Below are positions 39,879 to 51,707 of a stretch of 64,000 nt of DNA, piece after piece; the first letter of the stretch is position 1, and every line of letters begins with the position of its first letter. The stretch lies in NCBI GenBank assembly GCA_947504115.1, contig CANNGH010000001.1:62001-126000 (forward strand), written 5' to 3'. Position numbers and translations under genes: made by a program. Below the pieces are notes generated by a model that saw only the letters and a program-made list of their open reading frames with translations, ran no database searches and had not been told where the DNA came from. Origin of the DNA: an uncultured Sedimentitalea sp. (GTDB taxonomy: Bacteria; Pseudomonadota; Alphaproteobacteria; Rhodobacterales; Rhodobacteraceae).

Positions 39879-39916
39879 GTTGATTTTTCCGCTTGTCTCG
39901 GCTTGTGCCGGGCGAC

Positions 39917-40180
39917 TCAGCCCAGCGCCTTCACGCGCGCCGACAGACGCGACATCTTGCGCGCGGCGGTGTTGCGGTGAAACACGCCCTTGCTGACGCC
40001 GCGCATCAATTCGGGCTGTGCCGCGCGCAGCGCAGCGCTTGCCGCCTGCTGATCGCCCGAGGCGATGGCCTCTTCGACCTTGCGCAGGAATGTGCGGATG
40101 CGCGAGCGGCGCGCCTTGTTGACGGCAAAACGCGCCTCGTTCTGGCGGGCGCGTTTTTTGGACTGGAGTGTATTTGCCAT
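39917..40180 (-). CDS. rpsT: 30S ribosomal protein S20
   Basis: Primary 16S rRNA-binding protein of the small subunit. 87 residues, highly basic: [20 protein letters not shown] and [16 protein letters not shown], ending [13 protein letters not shown]-like. Its place upstream of dnaA is usual in alphaproteobacteria. Its own terminator follows. Confidence 0.98.
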   Translation of the reverse strand: MANTLQSKKRARQNEARFAVNKARRSRIRTFLRKVEEAIASGDQQAASAALRAAQPELMRGVSKGVFHRNTAARKMSRLSARVKALG

Positions 40181-40331
40181 TGAATCGGACCTTTCCGTGG
40201 GTTCATCGCATGAAGTTGCGCAATGCGATGCCCGCCCCGAAAGGGGTCAACGGTTCGATCCGAGCCTGAGCGGGCCACACACGCATGTATGACAGCGCCT
40301 ATAATCGGATCCAGCCGGGTTTGCAAACCTC

Positions 40332-40372
40332 AAAAACGCAGCCTGCGGCCCGGCGGCATCTTGCCGGGGCGC
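40332..40372 (-). terminator. Weak terminator candidate after the enoyl-CoA hydratase gene
   Basis: Minus-strand CCCGGC/GCCGGG hairpin followed by a small CGCA/TGCG stem and TTTTTG, 43-83 bases after the stop. Confidence 0.35.
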
Positions 40373-40414
40373 ACCCGGCCGAAGATGGCCCCGATGGCCA
40401 TTGATGTTCCCGCT

Positions 40415-41191
40415 CTACTTGTCGCGGAATTGCGCCTGACGTTTTTCCAGGAACGCGTTCATGCCTTCCTTCTGGTCCTCTGTGGCGAACATGGAATGAA
40501 ACGCGTTGCGCTCGAACCGGATGCCTTCGGACAGCGTGGTTTCGTAACTGCGATTCACCGCTTCCTTGGCGGCCAGCACGCTCATCCGCGACTTTTCGGC
40601 GATCTTGTGGGCGGCGCCCATGACCTCTTCCATCAGCTTCTTGACCGGCACCACGCGGCTGACCAGACCCGAGCGTTCGGCCTCTTCGGCGGTCATGAAA
40701 CGGCCCGTGAGGTTCATGTCCATCGCCTTGGACTTGCCCACGAAGCGGGTCAGCCGCTGCGTGCCGCCGATTCCGGCAATGACCCCCAGATTGATCTCGG
40801 GCTGGCCGAATTTCGCGGTCTCCGAGGCGATGATGAAATCGCAGGCCATCGCCAGTTCGCAGCCCCCGCCCAGCGCGTAGCCCGACACGGCGGCGATGAT
40901 CGGTTTGCGAATCGCGGTGATCCGGTCGTTGACATCGGCGAACAGGTCGGCGTTGAACACCTCGACAAACCCCAGCTTCGCCATTTCCTTGATGTCCGCC
41001 CCGGCCGCGAATGCCTTGTCGGATCCGGCCACGACGATGCAGCGCACCTTGTCATTGGCGTCCGCCTCTTCCAGCGCCTGGCACAGCTCGCGCACGAGCT
41101 GCTGGTTCAGCGCGTTCAGCGCATCCGGGCGGTCCAGCCTGATCAGCGCGACGTGGTCCTCGACTTCGACGTTGATCGTCTCAAAGGCCAT
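40415..41191 (-). CDS. Enoyl-CoA hydratase
   Basis: Hydrates 2-enoyl-CoA in fatty-acid oxidation (crotonase family). The 258-residue protein has the oxyanion-hole segment KAFAAGADIKEMAKL and the two catalytic glutamates in YALGGGCELAMACD and FGQPEINLGVIAG. These fit a true hydratase rather than isomerase. The gene stands alone between rpsT and mutM, 64 bases from mutM. Confidence 0.93.
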   Translation of the reverse strand: MAFETINVEVEDHVALIRLDRPDALNALNQQLVRELCQALEEADANDKVRCIVVAGSDKAFAAGADIKEMAKLGFVEVFNADLFADVNDRITAIRKPIIAAVSGYALGGGCELAMACDFIIASETAKFGQPEINLGVIAGIGGTQRLTRFVGKSKAMDMNLTGRFMTAEEAERSGLVSRVVPVKKLMEEVMGAAHKIAEKSRMSVLAAKEAVNRSYETTLSEGIRFERNAFHSMFATEDQKEGMNAFLEKRQAQFRDK

Positions 41192-41255
41192 GAAACTTGC
41201 TTTCGGTTGTTGCGTTCAAGGGCAAATCCTTATCACGCGGGCCATTTGGTTCAAG

Positions 41256-42107
41256 CTATCTTTGGCAGCGCGGACAATGGAACGATGACCGCCCCGCCTG
41301 AACCAGCCGTGCAATGGTGCCGCCGCACCCGTCGCGCCGACAGGGCAGGCCCTCGCGTCCATAGACGTCGAATGCGTGCTGGAAATAGCCAAGTTCGCCG
41401 TCGGCCTGACGGAAATCCCGCAGACTGGAGCCGCCCGCCTCGATCGCCTCGCCCAGAACCTGCCGGATGAGGGGCACCATCGCCGCGACACGCGGCGCGG
41501 CAATTCGCCCCGCCTTGCGCCGTGGCGAGATTCCGGCGCGAAACAGCACTTCGCAGACATAGATATTGCCCAGACCGGCCACGATGCGCTGGTCCAGCAG
41601 CGCCGATTTTACCGGTGTCATCCGTCCGCGCAACGCGGCCACCAGATGATCCTCGTTGAACGCGTTGCCCAGCGGCTCGGGCCCCAGCCCTGCCAGCAAG
41701 CGATGCGATGGGGCGGCCTCGGTCGCCATCAAGTCCATCGCGCCAAAGCGGCGCGGGTCGTTGAAGGTGATGCGGGCGCCGTTCTCAATGTGCAGCACGA
41801 CATGGTCGTGTTTCTGCATCGCCGGATGATCGCGCACGAAGCGGCCCAGCGGATCGCCCGACACCGTCATCCGCCCCGACATGCCGAGGTGGATCAACAA
41901 CGTCTCGCCACCAGACAGATCGGCCAGGATATATTTCGACCGCCGCCGCAGCCGTTCGACCCGCTGCCCGCTCAGCCGCGCGGCCATGTCGGTGGGAAAC
42001 GGCCAGCGCAGGTCGGGACGGTTCACATCGGCGCGCATAATCATGTGCCCCTCCATCACCGGGGCCAGACCGCGTCGAACCGTCTCGACCTCGGGCAATT
42101 CGGGCAT
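41256..42107 (-). CDS. mutM: Formamidopyrimidine-DNA glycosylase
   Basis: Removes 8-oxoguanine and ring-opened purines; bifunctional glycosylase/AP lyase. The 283-residue protein begins [20 protein letters not shown] with the catalytic Pro2 and Glu3, has the lysine in [19 protein letters not shown], and ends in a zinc finger with CRRDGCGG and HCPRCQR. ATG at 42107, with AGGAGC upstream. Divergent from ubiE across 87 bases. Confidence 0.97.
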   Translation of the reverse strand: MPELPEVETVRRGLAPVMEGHMIMRADVNRPDLRWPFPTDMAARLSGQRVERLRRRSKYILADLSGGETLLIHLGMSGRMTVSGDPLGRFVRDHPAMQKHDHVVLHIENGARITFNDPRRFGAMDLMATEAAPSHRLLAGLGPEPLGNAFNEDHLVAALRGRMTPVKSALLDQRIVAGLGNIYVCEVLFRAGISPRRKAGRIAAPRVAAMVPLIRQVLGEAIEAGGSSLRDFRQADGELGYFQHAFDVYGREGLPCRRDGCGGTIARLVQAGRSSFHCPRCQR

Positions 42108-42194
42108 TGCGCGCTCCTGTGGCAAAGCGGGCGCATTGTGCGCAGCCGCCAGCGCCCTATAACAGGGACGAAACCGCAAGGCGACAGGAACCCC

Positions 42195-42947
42195 ATGGCA
42201 GGCGACAGCGACAAGACAACACATTTCGGGTATCAGACCGTTCCCGAAAGCGAAAAATCGGGCCGTGTGCAAGGTGTGTTCAACTCGGTCGCGTCCCGAT
42301 ACGACGTGATGAACGATGTGATGAGCGTGGGCATTCACCGTCTGTGGAAAGACGCGATGATGGACTGGCTTGCGCCCCGTCCGGGCCAGAAGCTGCTGGA
42401 TGTTGCGGGCGGCACCGGCGACATTTCGTTCCGCTTCCTGAAACGTGCGGGATCGGGCCATGCGACGGTTCTGGACCTGACCGAGCCGATGCTGATCGCC
42501 GGGCGCAAGCGCGCCGAGGCGGCACAGATGGCCGGCAATCTCGACTGGGTCGTGGGCGATGCGATGGCGCTGCCATTTGCCGACAACACATTTGACGTCT
42601 ATACGATCAGCTTCGGCATCCGCAACGTCACCCGCCCGCAGGAGGCGTTGGCCGACGCGTTCCGCGTGTTGCGGCCGGGCGGGCGGTTGATGGTGCTGGA
42701 ATTCTCGCAACTGCCCAACGCGGCGATGCAGAAGGCCTATGATCTCTACAGCTTCAACGTCATTCCCCGTATGGGTCAGCTGATCGCGCAGGACCGCGAC
42801 AGCTATCAATATCTGGTCGAATCGATCCGCAACTTTCCCGATCAGGAGACGTTCCTGTCCATGATCCGCGCCGCCGGGTTCGAAAACGCCGCCTATCGCA
42901 ATCTCAGCCTCGGGATCGCCGCGCTGCATTCCGGCTGGAAGCTCTGA
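42195..42947 (+). CDS. ubiE: Ubiquinone/menaquinone C-methyltransferase
   Basis: SAM-dependent methyltransferase acting on the quinone ring in ubiquinone synthesis. The 250-residue protein has motifs [20 protein letters not shown], the SAM-binding [19 protein letters not shown] and [16 protein letters not shown] at 42195 with AGGAA. It lies one base before ubiB, so ubiE-ubiB form an operon. UbiE is used in both oxygen-dependent and oxygen-independent routes. Confidence 0.97.
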   Translation: MAGDSDKTTHFGYQTVPESEKSGRVQGVFNSVASRYDVMNDVMSVGIHRLWKDAMMDWLAPRPGQKLLDVAGGTGDISFRFLKRAGSGHATVLDLTEPMLIAGRKRAEAAQMAGNLDWVVGDAMALPFADNTFDVYTISFGIRNVTRPQEALADAFRVLRPGGRLMVLEFSQLPNAAMQKAYDLYSFNVIPRMGQLIAQDRDSYQYLVESIRNFPDQETFLSMIRAAGFENAAYRNLSLGIAALHSGWKL

Positions 42948-42948
42948 C

Positions 42949-44484
42949 ATGCGCGGACCACACAATATCTGGCGGTTGATCCGCACCGGTGCCACGCTGG
43001 AACGCACGGGCGCGATGAATGTGGTGCTTGATGCGTTCGACGCACCCAAGCCGTTGCGCTTTGTCGCCCACGCATTGGGCAAGCCGTTCAAATGGCTTGG
43101 CTATAACGGCGATCCCTCGATGCCGCCCGCGACGCGTGCGATCACCGCGCTGGGCCCGGCCTATATCAAGTTCGGCCAGGTGCTTTCGACACGGCCCGAC
43201 GTGGTGGGCGACGATCTGGCGGTGCAACTGCGCGTGCTGCAAGACAAACTGCCTCCCTTTCCGCTCGATGTCGCGCGCGCCGAGGTGGAAAAGGAACTGG
43301 GCCAGCCCCTGCCCGAGATGTTTTCCGAGTTCAGCGACCCCATCGCCGCCGCCTCGATCGCGCAGGTGCATCAGGCGCGTGTCGCCGAGACCGGGCAGGA
43401 GGTAGCGGTCAAGGTGCTGCGCCCCGGCATCGAGAAAGCGTTCCGCAAGGATATCGACGCCTTCTATCTTGCCGCGCGCATCATCGAATTGTTCGCGCCG
43501 GGGGCGCGCCGCCTGCGTCCGATGGAGGTGATCGAACATTTCGACGGCGTCGTGCGCGGCGAACTGGACCTGCGGCTGGAGAGCGCCGCCGCCTCGGAAT
43601 TCGCTGCGAATACCGCGGATGATCCCGGCTTTGCCGTGCCCGATATCGTCTGGAGCCTGTCGGCGCGCCGCGTGATGACGCTGGGCTGGGCCGATGGCGC
43701 GCCGCTGGGCGACAACGCCGCCATCGACGCGGCCGGACACGATCGGGTGGACCTGTCGGAACGGGTGCTGCGGCTGTTCCTGATGCATGCCCTGCGCGAC
43801 GGGTATTTCCATGCCGACATGCATCAGGGCAATCTCAAGGTTGCCCCGAACGGCGACATCATTGCCTATGATTTCGGCATCATGGGCCATATCGACGAAT
43901 ATACCCGCCGGGTCTACGCCGAGATCCTCTATGGCTTCATCCGGCGCGATTACAAGCGCGTCGCCGAGGTGCATTTCGAGGCGGGCTATGTTCCTCCCGA
44001 CCGCGACGTCGATGAATTCGCCCGTGCCCTGCGCGCCGTGGGCGAGCCGATCTTCGGTATGGACGCCACGCGCATTTCCATGGGCCGGCTGCTGAGCTAC
44101 CTGTTCGAGGTGACGGAACGCTTCGGCATGGAAACACGTACCGAGCTGATCCTGCTGCAGCGCACGATGGTGGTGGTCGAAGGCGTCGCGCGCTCGCTCA
44201 ATCCACACATGAACATCTGGCGCGTGGCGCGTCCCGTCGTCGAGGATTACATCAAGAGTTCGATCGGTCCGCGCGCGGTGCTCGGCGATCTGGCAAAAAC
44301 CGCCCGCGTCCTCGCGCGGTTCGGACCGCGCCTCCCCGGTCTTGTCGAGGCGGCGTTGATCCGGCAGGCCGAACCGCCCGCGCCGCCCCCGCGCCCGCTT
44401 CGCCGGCGCACCCTGTTGGCCACGGCGATGGTCGCGGCAGCCTTCGGGGCCGTCGCCGGCTTCACGCTGACGCTTTTGCCGTGA
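42949..44484 (+). CDS. ubiB: UbiB-type atypical kinase of ubiquinone biosynthesis
   Basis: ABC1/UbiB/ADCK3 family ATPase that supports the quinone biosynthetic complex. 511 residues, with [18 protein letters not shown] (KxGQ motif), the Ala-rich nucleotide loop [13 protein letters not shown], the [18 protein letters not shown] catalytic loop, and the DFGIMGHI metal-binding motif. Two C-terminal hydrophobic stretches, [19 protein letters not shown] near the end, could anchor it in the membrane. Confidence 0.95.
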   Translation: MRGPHNIWRLIRTGATLERTGAMNVVLDAFDAPKPLRFVAHALGKPFKWLGYNGDPSMPPATRAITALGPAYIKFGQVLSTRPDVVGDDLAVQLRVLQDKLPPFPLDVARAEVEKELGQPLPEMFSEFSDPIAAASIAQVHQARVAETGQEVAVKVLRPGIEKAFRKDIDAFYLAARIIELFAPGARRLRPMEVIEHFDGVVRGELDLRLESAAASEFAANTADDPGFAVPDIVWSLSARRVMTLGWADGAPLGDNAAIDAAGHDRVDLSERVLRLFLMHALRDGYFHADMHQGNLKVAPNGDIIAYDFGIMGHIDEYTRRVYAEILYGFIRRDYKRVAEVHFEAGYVPPDRDVDEFARALRAVGEPIFGMDATRISMGRLLSYLFEVTERFGMETRTELILLQRTMVVVEGVARSLNPHMNIWRVARPVVEDYIKSSIGPRAVLGDLAKTARVLARFGPRLPGLVEAALIRQAEPPAPPPRPLRRRTLLATAMVAAAFGAVAGFTLTLLP

Positions 44485-44510
44485 CGGGAAAGCCTGTTGA
44501 AACGACGGAC

Positions 44511-44545
44511 GCCTCCGGCGGGGGTATTTCGAACCAGAAAGAAGC
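44511..44545 (+). repeat. Dispersed GGGTATTT/CCAGAAAGAAGC motif (copy E)
   Basis: GCCTCCGGCGGGGGTATTT followed by CGAACCAGAAAGAAGC, ending eight bases before the recF start; the same frame is open through it, but the repeat is not coding in other copies. Confidence 0.7.
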
Positions 44546-44552
44546 GGCAGGC

Positions 44553-45644
44553 ATGTCTCTGGCCCTGACCGAATTGAGAATGTCGCATTTCCGGTCGCAC
44601 AAGGCGGCGCGACTGGTGCTGGATCATCGCCCCGTGGCGATCCATGGGCCCAACGGTGCCGGCAAGACCAACATCCTGGAAGCGGTGTCGCTGCTTTCGC
44701 CGGGACGCGGGTTGCGTCGGGCGGGGGCAGGCGAGATGGTCCGCCGCCCCGAGGCGCTGGGCTGGAAGGTGCGGGGCACCGTTGAAGGGCCGGGTGGCGC
44801 GCATCAGATCGAAACCTGGTCCGAAGGCGGGGCCGCGCGTCAGGTCAGAATCGACGACAAGATCGCGCCGCAGGTCGCGTTGGGCCGGATCGTTCCGGTT
44901 TTGTGGCTGATCCCGGCCATGGATCGGCTGTGGATCGAAGGCGCCGACGGGCGGCGGCGGTTCCTGGACCGCATGACCATGAGCTTTGTCCCCGATCATG
45001 CCGAGGCCGCGCTGACCTATGAAAAGGCCATGCGCGAGCGCAACCGGTTGCTGAAGGATCAGGTGGGCGATGCCGGTTGGTACGGCGCGCTGGAAACACA
45101 GATGGCCGAGGCGGGGCAGGTGCTGCATCGCAATCGGCAAGCGGCGCTGGACCATCTGCGCGCGGCACAGGAACAGGTCGAGACCGCCTTTCCGGTGGCG
45201 GACCTGGAGCTTGTCACCGGCGAGGGCGATTGGGGCGGGGACTTGCGCGATGCGCTGGTGCGGGGCAGGTCGCGGGACATGGCGGCCGGGCGCACGCTGG
45301 TCGGGCCGCACCGGTCCGATCTTCTGGCGGCTTATGCCGCCAAGGGTGTCGCCGCGCGGGAATGTTCGACCGGTGAGCAGAAGGCGCTTCTGGTGTCGCT
45401 GATCCTCGCCAATGCGCGCGCGCTGGCGGGGATGGTCGGCGCGCCGCCGATCCTGCTGTTGGACGAGGTTTCGGCGCATCTGGACGCATCGCGCCGCGCC
45501 GCGCTGTATGACGAACTCTGCGCCCTCGGCGCGCAGGCCTGGATGACGGGCACCGAGCGGGATATCTTTGCCGATCTGGGCGTGCGGGCGCAATTCGTGA
45601 AGGTTGACGAAAGCGACGGCCTGTCCCGGAACGTGCAGGAGTGA
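44553..45644 (+). CDS. recF: DNA replication and repair protein RecF
   Basis: SMC-like ATPase that helps load RecA at gaps. The 363-residue protein has Walker A IHGPNGAGKTNILEAVSLL, the signature STGEQKALLVSLILA and Walker B LLLDEVSAHLD. The start at 44553 begins the conserved MSLALTELRMSHFRSHK; the frame is open through the upstream repeat to 44481. It is followed by gyrB with a 105-base gap. Confidence 0.96.
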   Translation: MSLALTELRMSHFRSHKAARLVLDHRPVAIHGPNGAGKTNILEAVSLLSPGRGLRRAGAGEMVRRPEALGWKVRGTVEGPGGAHQIETWSEGGAARQVRIDDKIAPQVALGRIVPVLWLIPAMDRLWIEGADGRRRFLDRMTMSFVPDHAEAALTYEKAMRERNRLLKDQVGDAGWYGALETQMAEAGQVLHRNRQAALDHLRAAQEQVETAFPVADLELVTGEGDWGGDLRDALVRGRSRDMAAGRTLVGPHRSDLLAAYAAKGVAARECSTGEQKALLVSLILANARALAGMVGAPPILLLDEVSAHLDASRRAALYDELCALGAQAWMTGTERDIFADLGVRAQFVKVDESDGLSRNVQE

Positions 45645-45656
45645 TGTCGAATGTGA

Positions 45657-48167
<2,511 letters not shown>

Positions 48168-48477
48168 TTTGGTGTAGGAGGAGCTTTTCGGTCGCGGTGC
48201 GAGATTGGGGATGGCAAATTTATCCATTAATTATGGGTCCGCAGATCCGCGCAACACTGCCGGGTCGATCCAAGTGAAATGGCTGATCGCACTCGGCGTC
48301 CGCGCGTAGAACGGGTTTGTCACCCGTCGAGCCGACAAGGCAACGTGTTGTCAGACTTGGTTGCTCTCGGCTTTCAGCCGCGAATGACGTCTTGAATGCC
48401 AATCATCCTTCCGGAGGCCTGCAACGGTACAACGTGCAATGGCCAAGCCATCCTTGCGCCGGCGAATGGACGCGACC
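48168..48477. other. Gap between gyrB and opgC
   Basis: 310 bases between two convergent genes. It includes GGTGTAGGAGGAGC and a small plus-strand frame of 31 codons from ATG 48211 with no recognisable family, and an ACGGGT/ACCCGT hairpin near 48311. AT-rich bits such as TTTATCCATTAATTATGG stand out from the GC-rich surroundings. No terminator with a T-run is evident. It may be a relic of a lost insertion, but I found no transposase signature. Confidence 0.4.
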
Positions 48478-49746
48478 TCAGGCCTGAACGTCCGCCTTCT
48501 TCGAGAGAGCCAGACCATTCCCGAATTTGCGTGTCGTTTCAGAGGGGCGGGCCAAGACGCTTCCTCTTGGATCGGTGGCGTAAACGGCGTGAGCCTTTCG
48601 CGAGGCCGCGGCTTCGTACACCCAGGCGATCACCAGCATGGCCACGACCCCCAAAGGAGGAAGGAGGAAGGGGTTCAGAAGCGCGATGTCCGACCCCTTG
48701 ATGAGCACGTTGAACGTCAGCGCCAAAAGCGTCCCCGAGGCAAACACCAAGAGCCCCTGACGCCCCAGCAAACGAAGCGGCGCGCTGATCGCACTGGCCG
48801 TGATCTGAAATACCACACCCGAACATGAGAGAACATAGACCAGTGCCAGGCTGTGCAGCAGACGGGGAAGCGCGAGGAATGTCTTGTCGTGGGAAACGAG
48901 GTGAAAGGGCACGCCGATGCTTCCCAGGCGCGCCATCTGATGGTTCAGGAACGGGCCCACGCCGGGCACGTAGCGCCAGACGACCACCAGCAGCAGGTAG
49001 CCGACACTCAACGCCAAGAGCATCCGCGATACCGGCACGAACCTTTGCTTTCGCCCCAGAGAAAGACCGATGAGCAGGCCGCAGACGAAGACAGCCTGCC
49101 AAGAGAAGGGATTGAAGAACCAGCCCCCGGCGTTCGGGAAATTGGGCATGTTCAGACGCCACAAACCGGCACAGAACCACAAGAGCGCGGACGCCCCCGC
49201 GAGCAACCAGGGGCGGCGCAGGCCAAGCATGATCGCAAAGGGCGTCAGACCCAGAAGCACCATATAGGCCGGCAGGATATTGACGTATCCGAGTTGATGC
49301 ATCAAAGCCGGAATGCCGATCAGGGCGGATTGGGTGTTTTCGAAAACCTGTGTCAGATTGATCTGTTTGGTCAGGGCAGGCATGTCAAAGACCATGGCGC
49401 CACCGGAATAGATTGCGATCGCCCAAACGGTCAGAAAAATCTGGACCAGATAAAGCACCCAGGCGCGATGCCAGACGGGCGAAACCGCATGCCAAAGACC
49501 ATTGCTTGCCAGATTATGCGGAAGGAACCGCCCGCTATAGGCCAGCCCGGCCGCAACGCCGGACATGACGAAGAACGCCTCGGCCGCGTCTGAAAAGCCG
49601 ATATTTCTGATCGTGAAGTTTTCATACGGGTTTCCCGGAACATGATCGATGAAAATCATGATCAGGGCGAGTCCGCGAAAGGCGTCTATACGCGGATCTC
49701 TGGGCCGGCGCGCGACGGCGCCGCCCTGGCCATCAGGCTGTGACAT
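48478..49746 (-). CDS. opgC: OpgC-type glucan succinyltransferase
   Basis: Inner-membrane acyltransferase that adds succinyl groups to osmoregulated periplasmic glucans. The 422-residue protein has about ten membrane segments and the OpgC start RDPRIDAFRGLALIMIFIDH, FSDAAEAFFVMSGVAAG. ATG at 49746 overlaps opgH by 14 bases. In R. sphaeroides opgC is the last gene of opgGIHC; the same order is seen here. Confidence 0.92.
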   Translation of the reverse strand: MSQPDGQGGAVARRPRDPRIDAFRGLALIMIFIDHVPGNPYENFTIRNIGFSDAAEAFFVMSGVAAGLAYSGRFLPHNLASNGLWHAVSPVWHRAWVLYLVQIFLTVWAIAIYSGGAMVFDMPALTKQINLTQVFENTQSALIGIPALMHQLGYVNILPAYMVLLGLTPFAIMLGLRRPWLLAGASALLWFCAGLWRLNMPNFPNAGGWFFNPFSWQAVFVCGLLIGLSLGRKQRFVPVSRMLLALSVGYLLLVVVWRYVPGVGPFLNHQMARLGSIGVPFHLVSHDKTFLALPRLLHSLALVYVLSCSGVVFQITASAISAPLRLLGRQGLLVFASGTLLALTFNVLIKGSDIALLNPFLLPPLGVVAMLVIAWVYEAAASRKAHAVYATDPRGSVLARPSETTRKFGNGLALSKKADVQA

Positions 49747-51523
49747 CGGCACCGATCCTGTTTTGTCCGGATGTGCTGGACGGCACGCTTGGCGACGTCC
49801 AGCGGCTGAGTTGCGATCTGAACGCCTTGACGACCGGCGGTTCTTGCCGCTCTTCCGGCACGACGAACAAGGACGGGGAGTGTGGCCGCGATGTCCAGGA
49901 AATCAGCAGCGGGGCGCACAGCATGGGGATACAGACCGGAAGCAGCCACAGGCTGAGCCTTGGCGCCAGCAAGGCCACGACAAGCAGGCTTATGGCACCC
50001 GCAACCACGATCCAGGCACCGTCGCGCATCGCCGTCACCAGTGGAATGGGCCCCTCTTGCCGTGAACTGGCCGGCCACCCGCCATCCCTGCGGGCAAAGA
50101 CCTGCAAGACGGCCCGCGTCTGATACATCAGCATCAGCGGCGCAAGAAGCGATGTCAGCAGGATCTCGGACACGACCGAACGCGACGATTGTCCGGCTCC
50201 ACCAAAGTCCGACGCGCGGCCCGAAAAGATGGCCTTGAACAGGATGGCAAGCTTGGGAACGATAAGCAGCCCGCCGATGCCAACGACCAGCGCCGTGATC
50301 TGCTTGGTCCGGTCACTGGGGAAAACGGGGAAAAGCTGATGAGGATGCGGAAAATAGTCGGGTTCCGTGGCCATCATCGTCGCGATGACGGACGCGACAA
50401 GAAAGGTCGCCCAGAGCACCGAAACGATGTAGGCGAATATCCCCTGCAGAAACACGAACCGGCTCCAGGCCGTCAAACCGGGTGCGAACAACAGCCGAAT
50501 ATGTTGCAGATTTCCCTGACACCAGCGGCGATCGCGCTTGGCATAGGAGATGATGTTCTCGGGGCCCCCCTCGTAGGAGCCGCCAATGGTTTCATCGACC
50601 TGAACCTTCCATCCCGCCCGCGCGAGCAATGCCGCCTCGACATAGTCGTGGCTGAGGATGTGTCCGCCGAACGGCGGCTGGCCGGACAGTTCCGGCAATG
50701 CGCAGCTGGCGGCGAATGCCTCGACGCGCACGATGGCGTTATGCCCCCAGAACGGCCCCGAGGTTCCTTGCAGGCGCGCGAGGCCACGGGTGAAGACGGG
50801 TCCGTGAAAACGTGCGGAAAACTGGATCGCGCGCCCGAAGAACGACTGCGCGTCGATGATTCTGGGCAACGTCTGCAACAGACCGAGCTGCGGATCGTTC
50901 TGCATCCGTGCGATAAGCACGCGCAACGTTTCGCCCTCCATAAGACTGTCCGCGTCCAGAATGATGGCAAACTCGTAGGCACCGCCCGAGTGACGGATGA
51001 AATCCTCGATATTGCCGGCCTTGCGACCCCGATTGTCCCGGCGACGGCGATAGAAAATGCGGTCCCCGCCGGCCAGTTCCTCGACAAGCCTCGCAAACGC
51101 GACACGCTCCTGTCTTGCCGTCGTTTCGTCCTGGGTATCGGAAAGGACGGCAATATCGATCTCAAGCCCGGCGTCCCGGATCGAACGATCCATCGCGGCG
51201 ATGCGCGCGAAAGTGACGGTCGGGTTCTCGTTGTGGATCGGAAACAGGGCGACCGTTCGCGGAGTCGGTCCTTTGATGCTAGCGCTGGATTTCGCCCGTC
51301 GGTGCCCCGGCAGCCCCACAATGGCAAGCGCTGCACCCCATGCCAGCCATGCGGTCGTCATGAAGATCAGGATGATCCGGGCAACGTCCCACGAACCTAC
51401 CCCGTCCTGCGCTGCCGCATCTGCCAGCAGCACCGTCGCCGTCAGGGCCGCCAGCGCCGCGAAGGTCAAGGCCGCGGTTCTCAGGACGATGGTGCGGGGA
51501 CGCAGGGAAACGTCAGCGGACAA
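49733..51523 (-). CDS. opgH: Periplasmic glucan glucosyltransferase OpgH
   Basis: Membrane GT2-family glucosyltransferase that builds the glucan backbone from UDP-glucose. At 596 residues it is the short Rhodobacter-type form (E. coli MdoH is about 850). Two N-terminal membrane segments precede the GT domain with VALFPIHNENPTVTF, the ILDADSLMEGE aspartates, ILSHDYVEAALLARAGWKV and the final RRWCQGNLQHIRLL motif. Several C-terminal membrane segments follow. Confidence 0.94.
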   Translation of the reverse strand: MSADVSLRPRTIVLRTAALTFAALAALTATVLLADAAAQDGVGSWDVARIILIFMTTAWLAWGAALAIVGLPGHRRAKSSASIKGPTPRTVALFPIHNENPTVTFARIAAMDRSIRDAGLEIDIAVLSDTQDETTARQERVAFARLVEELAGGDRIFYRRRRDNRGRKAGNIEDFIRHSGGAYEFAIILDADSLMEGETLRVLIARMQNDPQLGLLQTLPRIIDAQSFFGRAIQFSARFHGPVFTRGLARLQGTSGPFWGHNAIVRVEAFAASCALPELSGQPPFGGHILSHDYVEAALLARAGWKVQVDETIGGSYEGGPENIISYAKRDRRWCQGNLQHIRLLFAPGLTAWSRFVFLQGIFAYIVSVLWATFLVASVIATMMATEPDYFPHPHQLFPVFPSDRTKQITALVVGIGGLLIVPKLAILFKAIFSGRASDFGGAGQSSRSVVSEILLTSLLAPLMLMYQTRAVLQVFARRDGGWPASSRQEGPIPLVTAMRDGAWIVVAGAISLLVVALLAPRLSLWLLPVCIPMLCAPLLISWTSRPHSPSLFVVPEERQEPPVVKAFRSQLSRWTSPSVPSSTSGQNRIGADVTA

Positions 51524-51536
51524 TTTTCAATTCCAC

Positions 51537-51707
51537 TCAGGTGCGCTCGGCGGGGAATAGCAGCATCGCCAGTTGCATTATGAAGCTCTTTCTCGCGGGA
51601 CGTTCAAGCGCTTGCCGTGGCATCGCCAAGGGCGCTGTCGGAGGAGCCCACAGGTCCACCGTGTCAAAATCCGGGCGTTCACAGCTGATAATCTGTTCTT
51701 CGTTCAT
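51537..51707 (-). CDS. opgI: Small protein between opgG and opgH (OpgI-like)
   Basis: A 56-residue protein: MNEEQIISCERPDFDTVDLW, then a proline- and basic-rich middle and a short hydrophobic end IMQLAMLLFPAERT. Its ATG overlaps the opgG stop (ATGA) and its stop is 13 bases before opgH. In Rhodobacter sphaeroides a gene called opgI lies at this position and is needed for glucan backbone synthesis. I assign it by position; I cannot confirm similarity. The amphipathic C-terminus could touch the membrane beside OpgH. Confidence 0.55.
   Translation of the reverse strand: MNEEQIISCERPDFDTVDLWAPPTAPLAMPRQALERPARKSFIMQLAMLLFPAERT

Noticed and set aside
39355-39916. Replication origin next to dnaA
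   Set aside because: Only one DnaA-box-like 9-mer with two mismatches and no AT-rich stretch; in many alphaproteobacteria the origin is elsewhere (for example near hemE).
48220-48402. A 60-codon minus-strand frame after gyrB
   Set aside because: No ribosome-binding site, no similarity that I recognise, and unusual composition.
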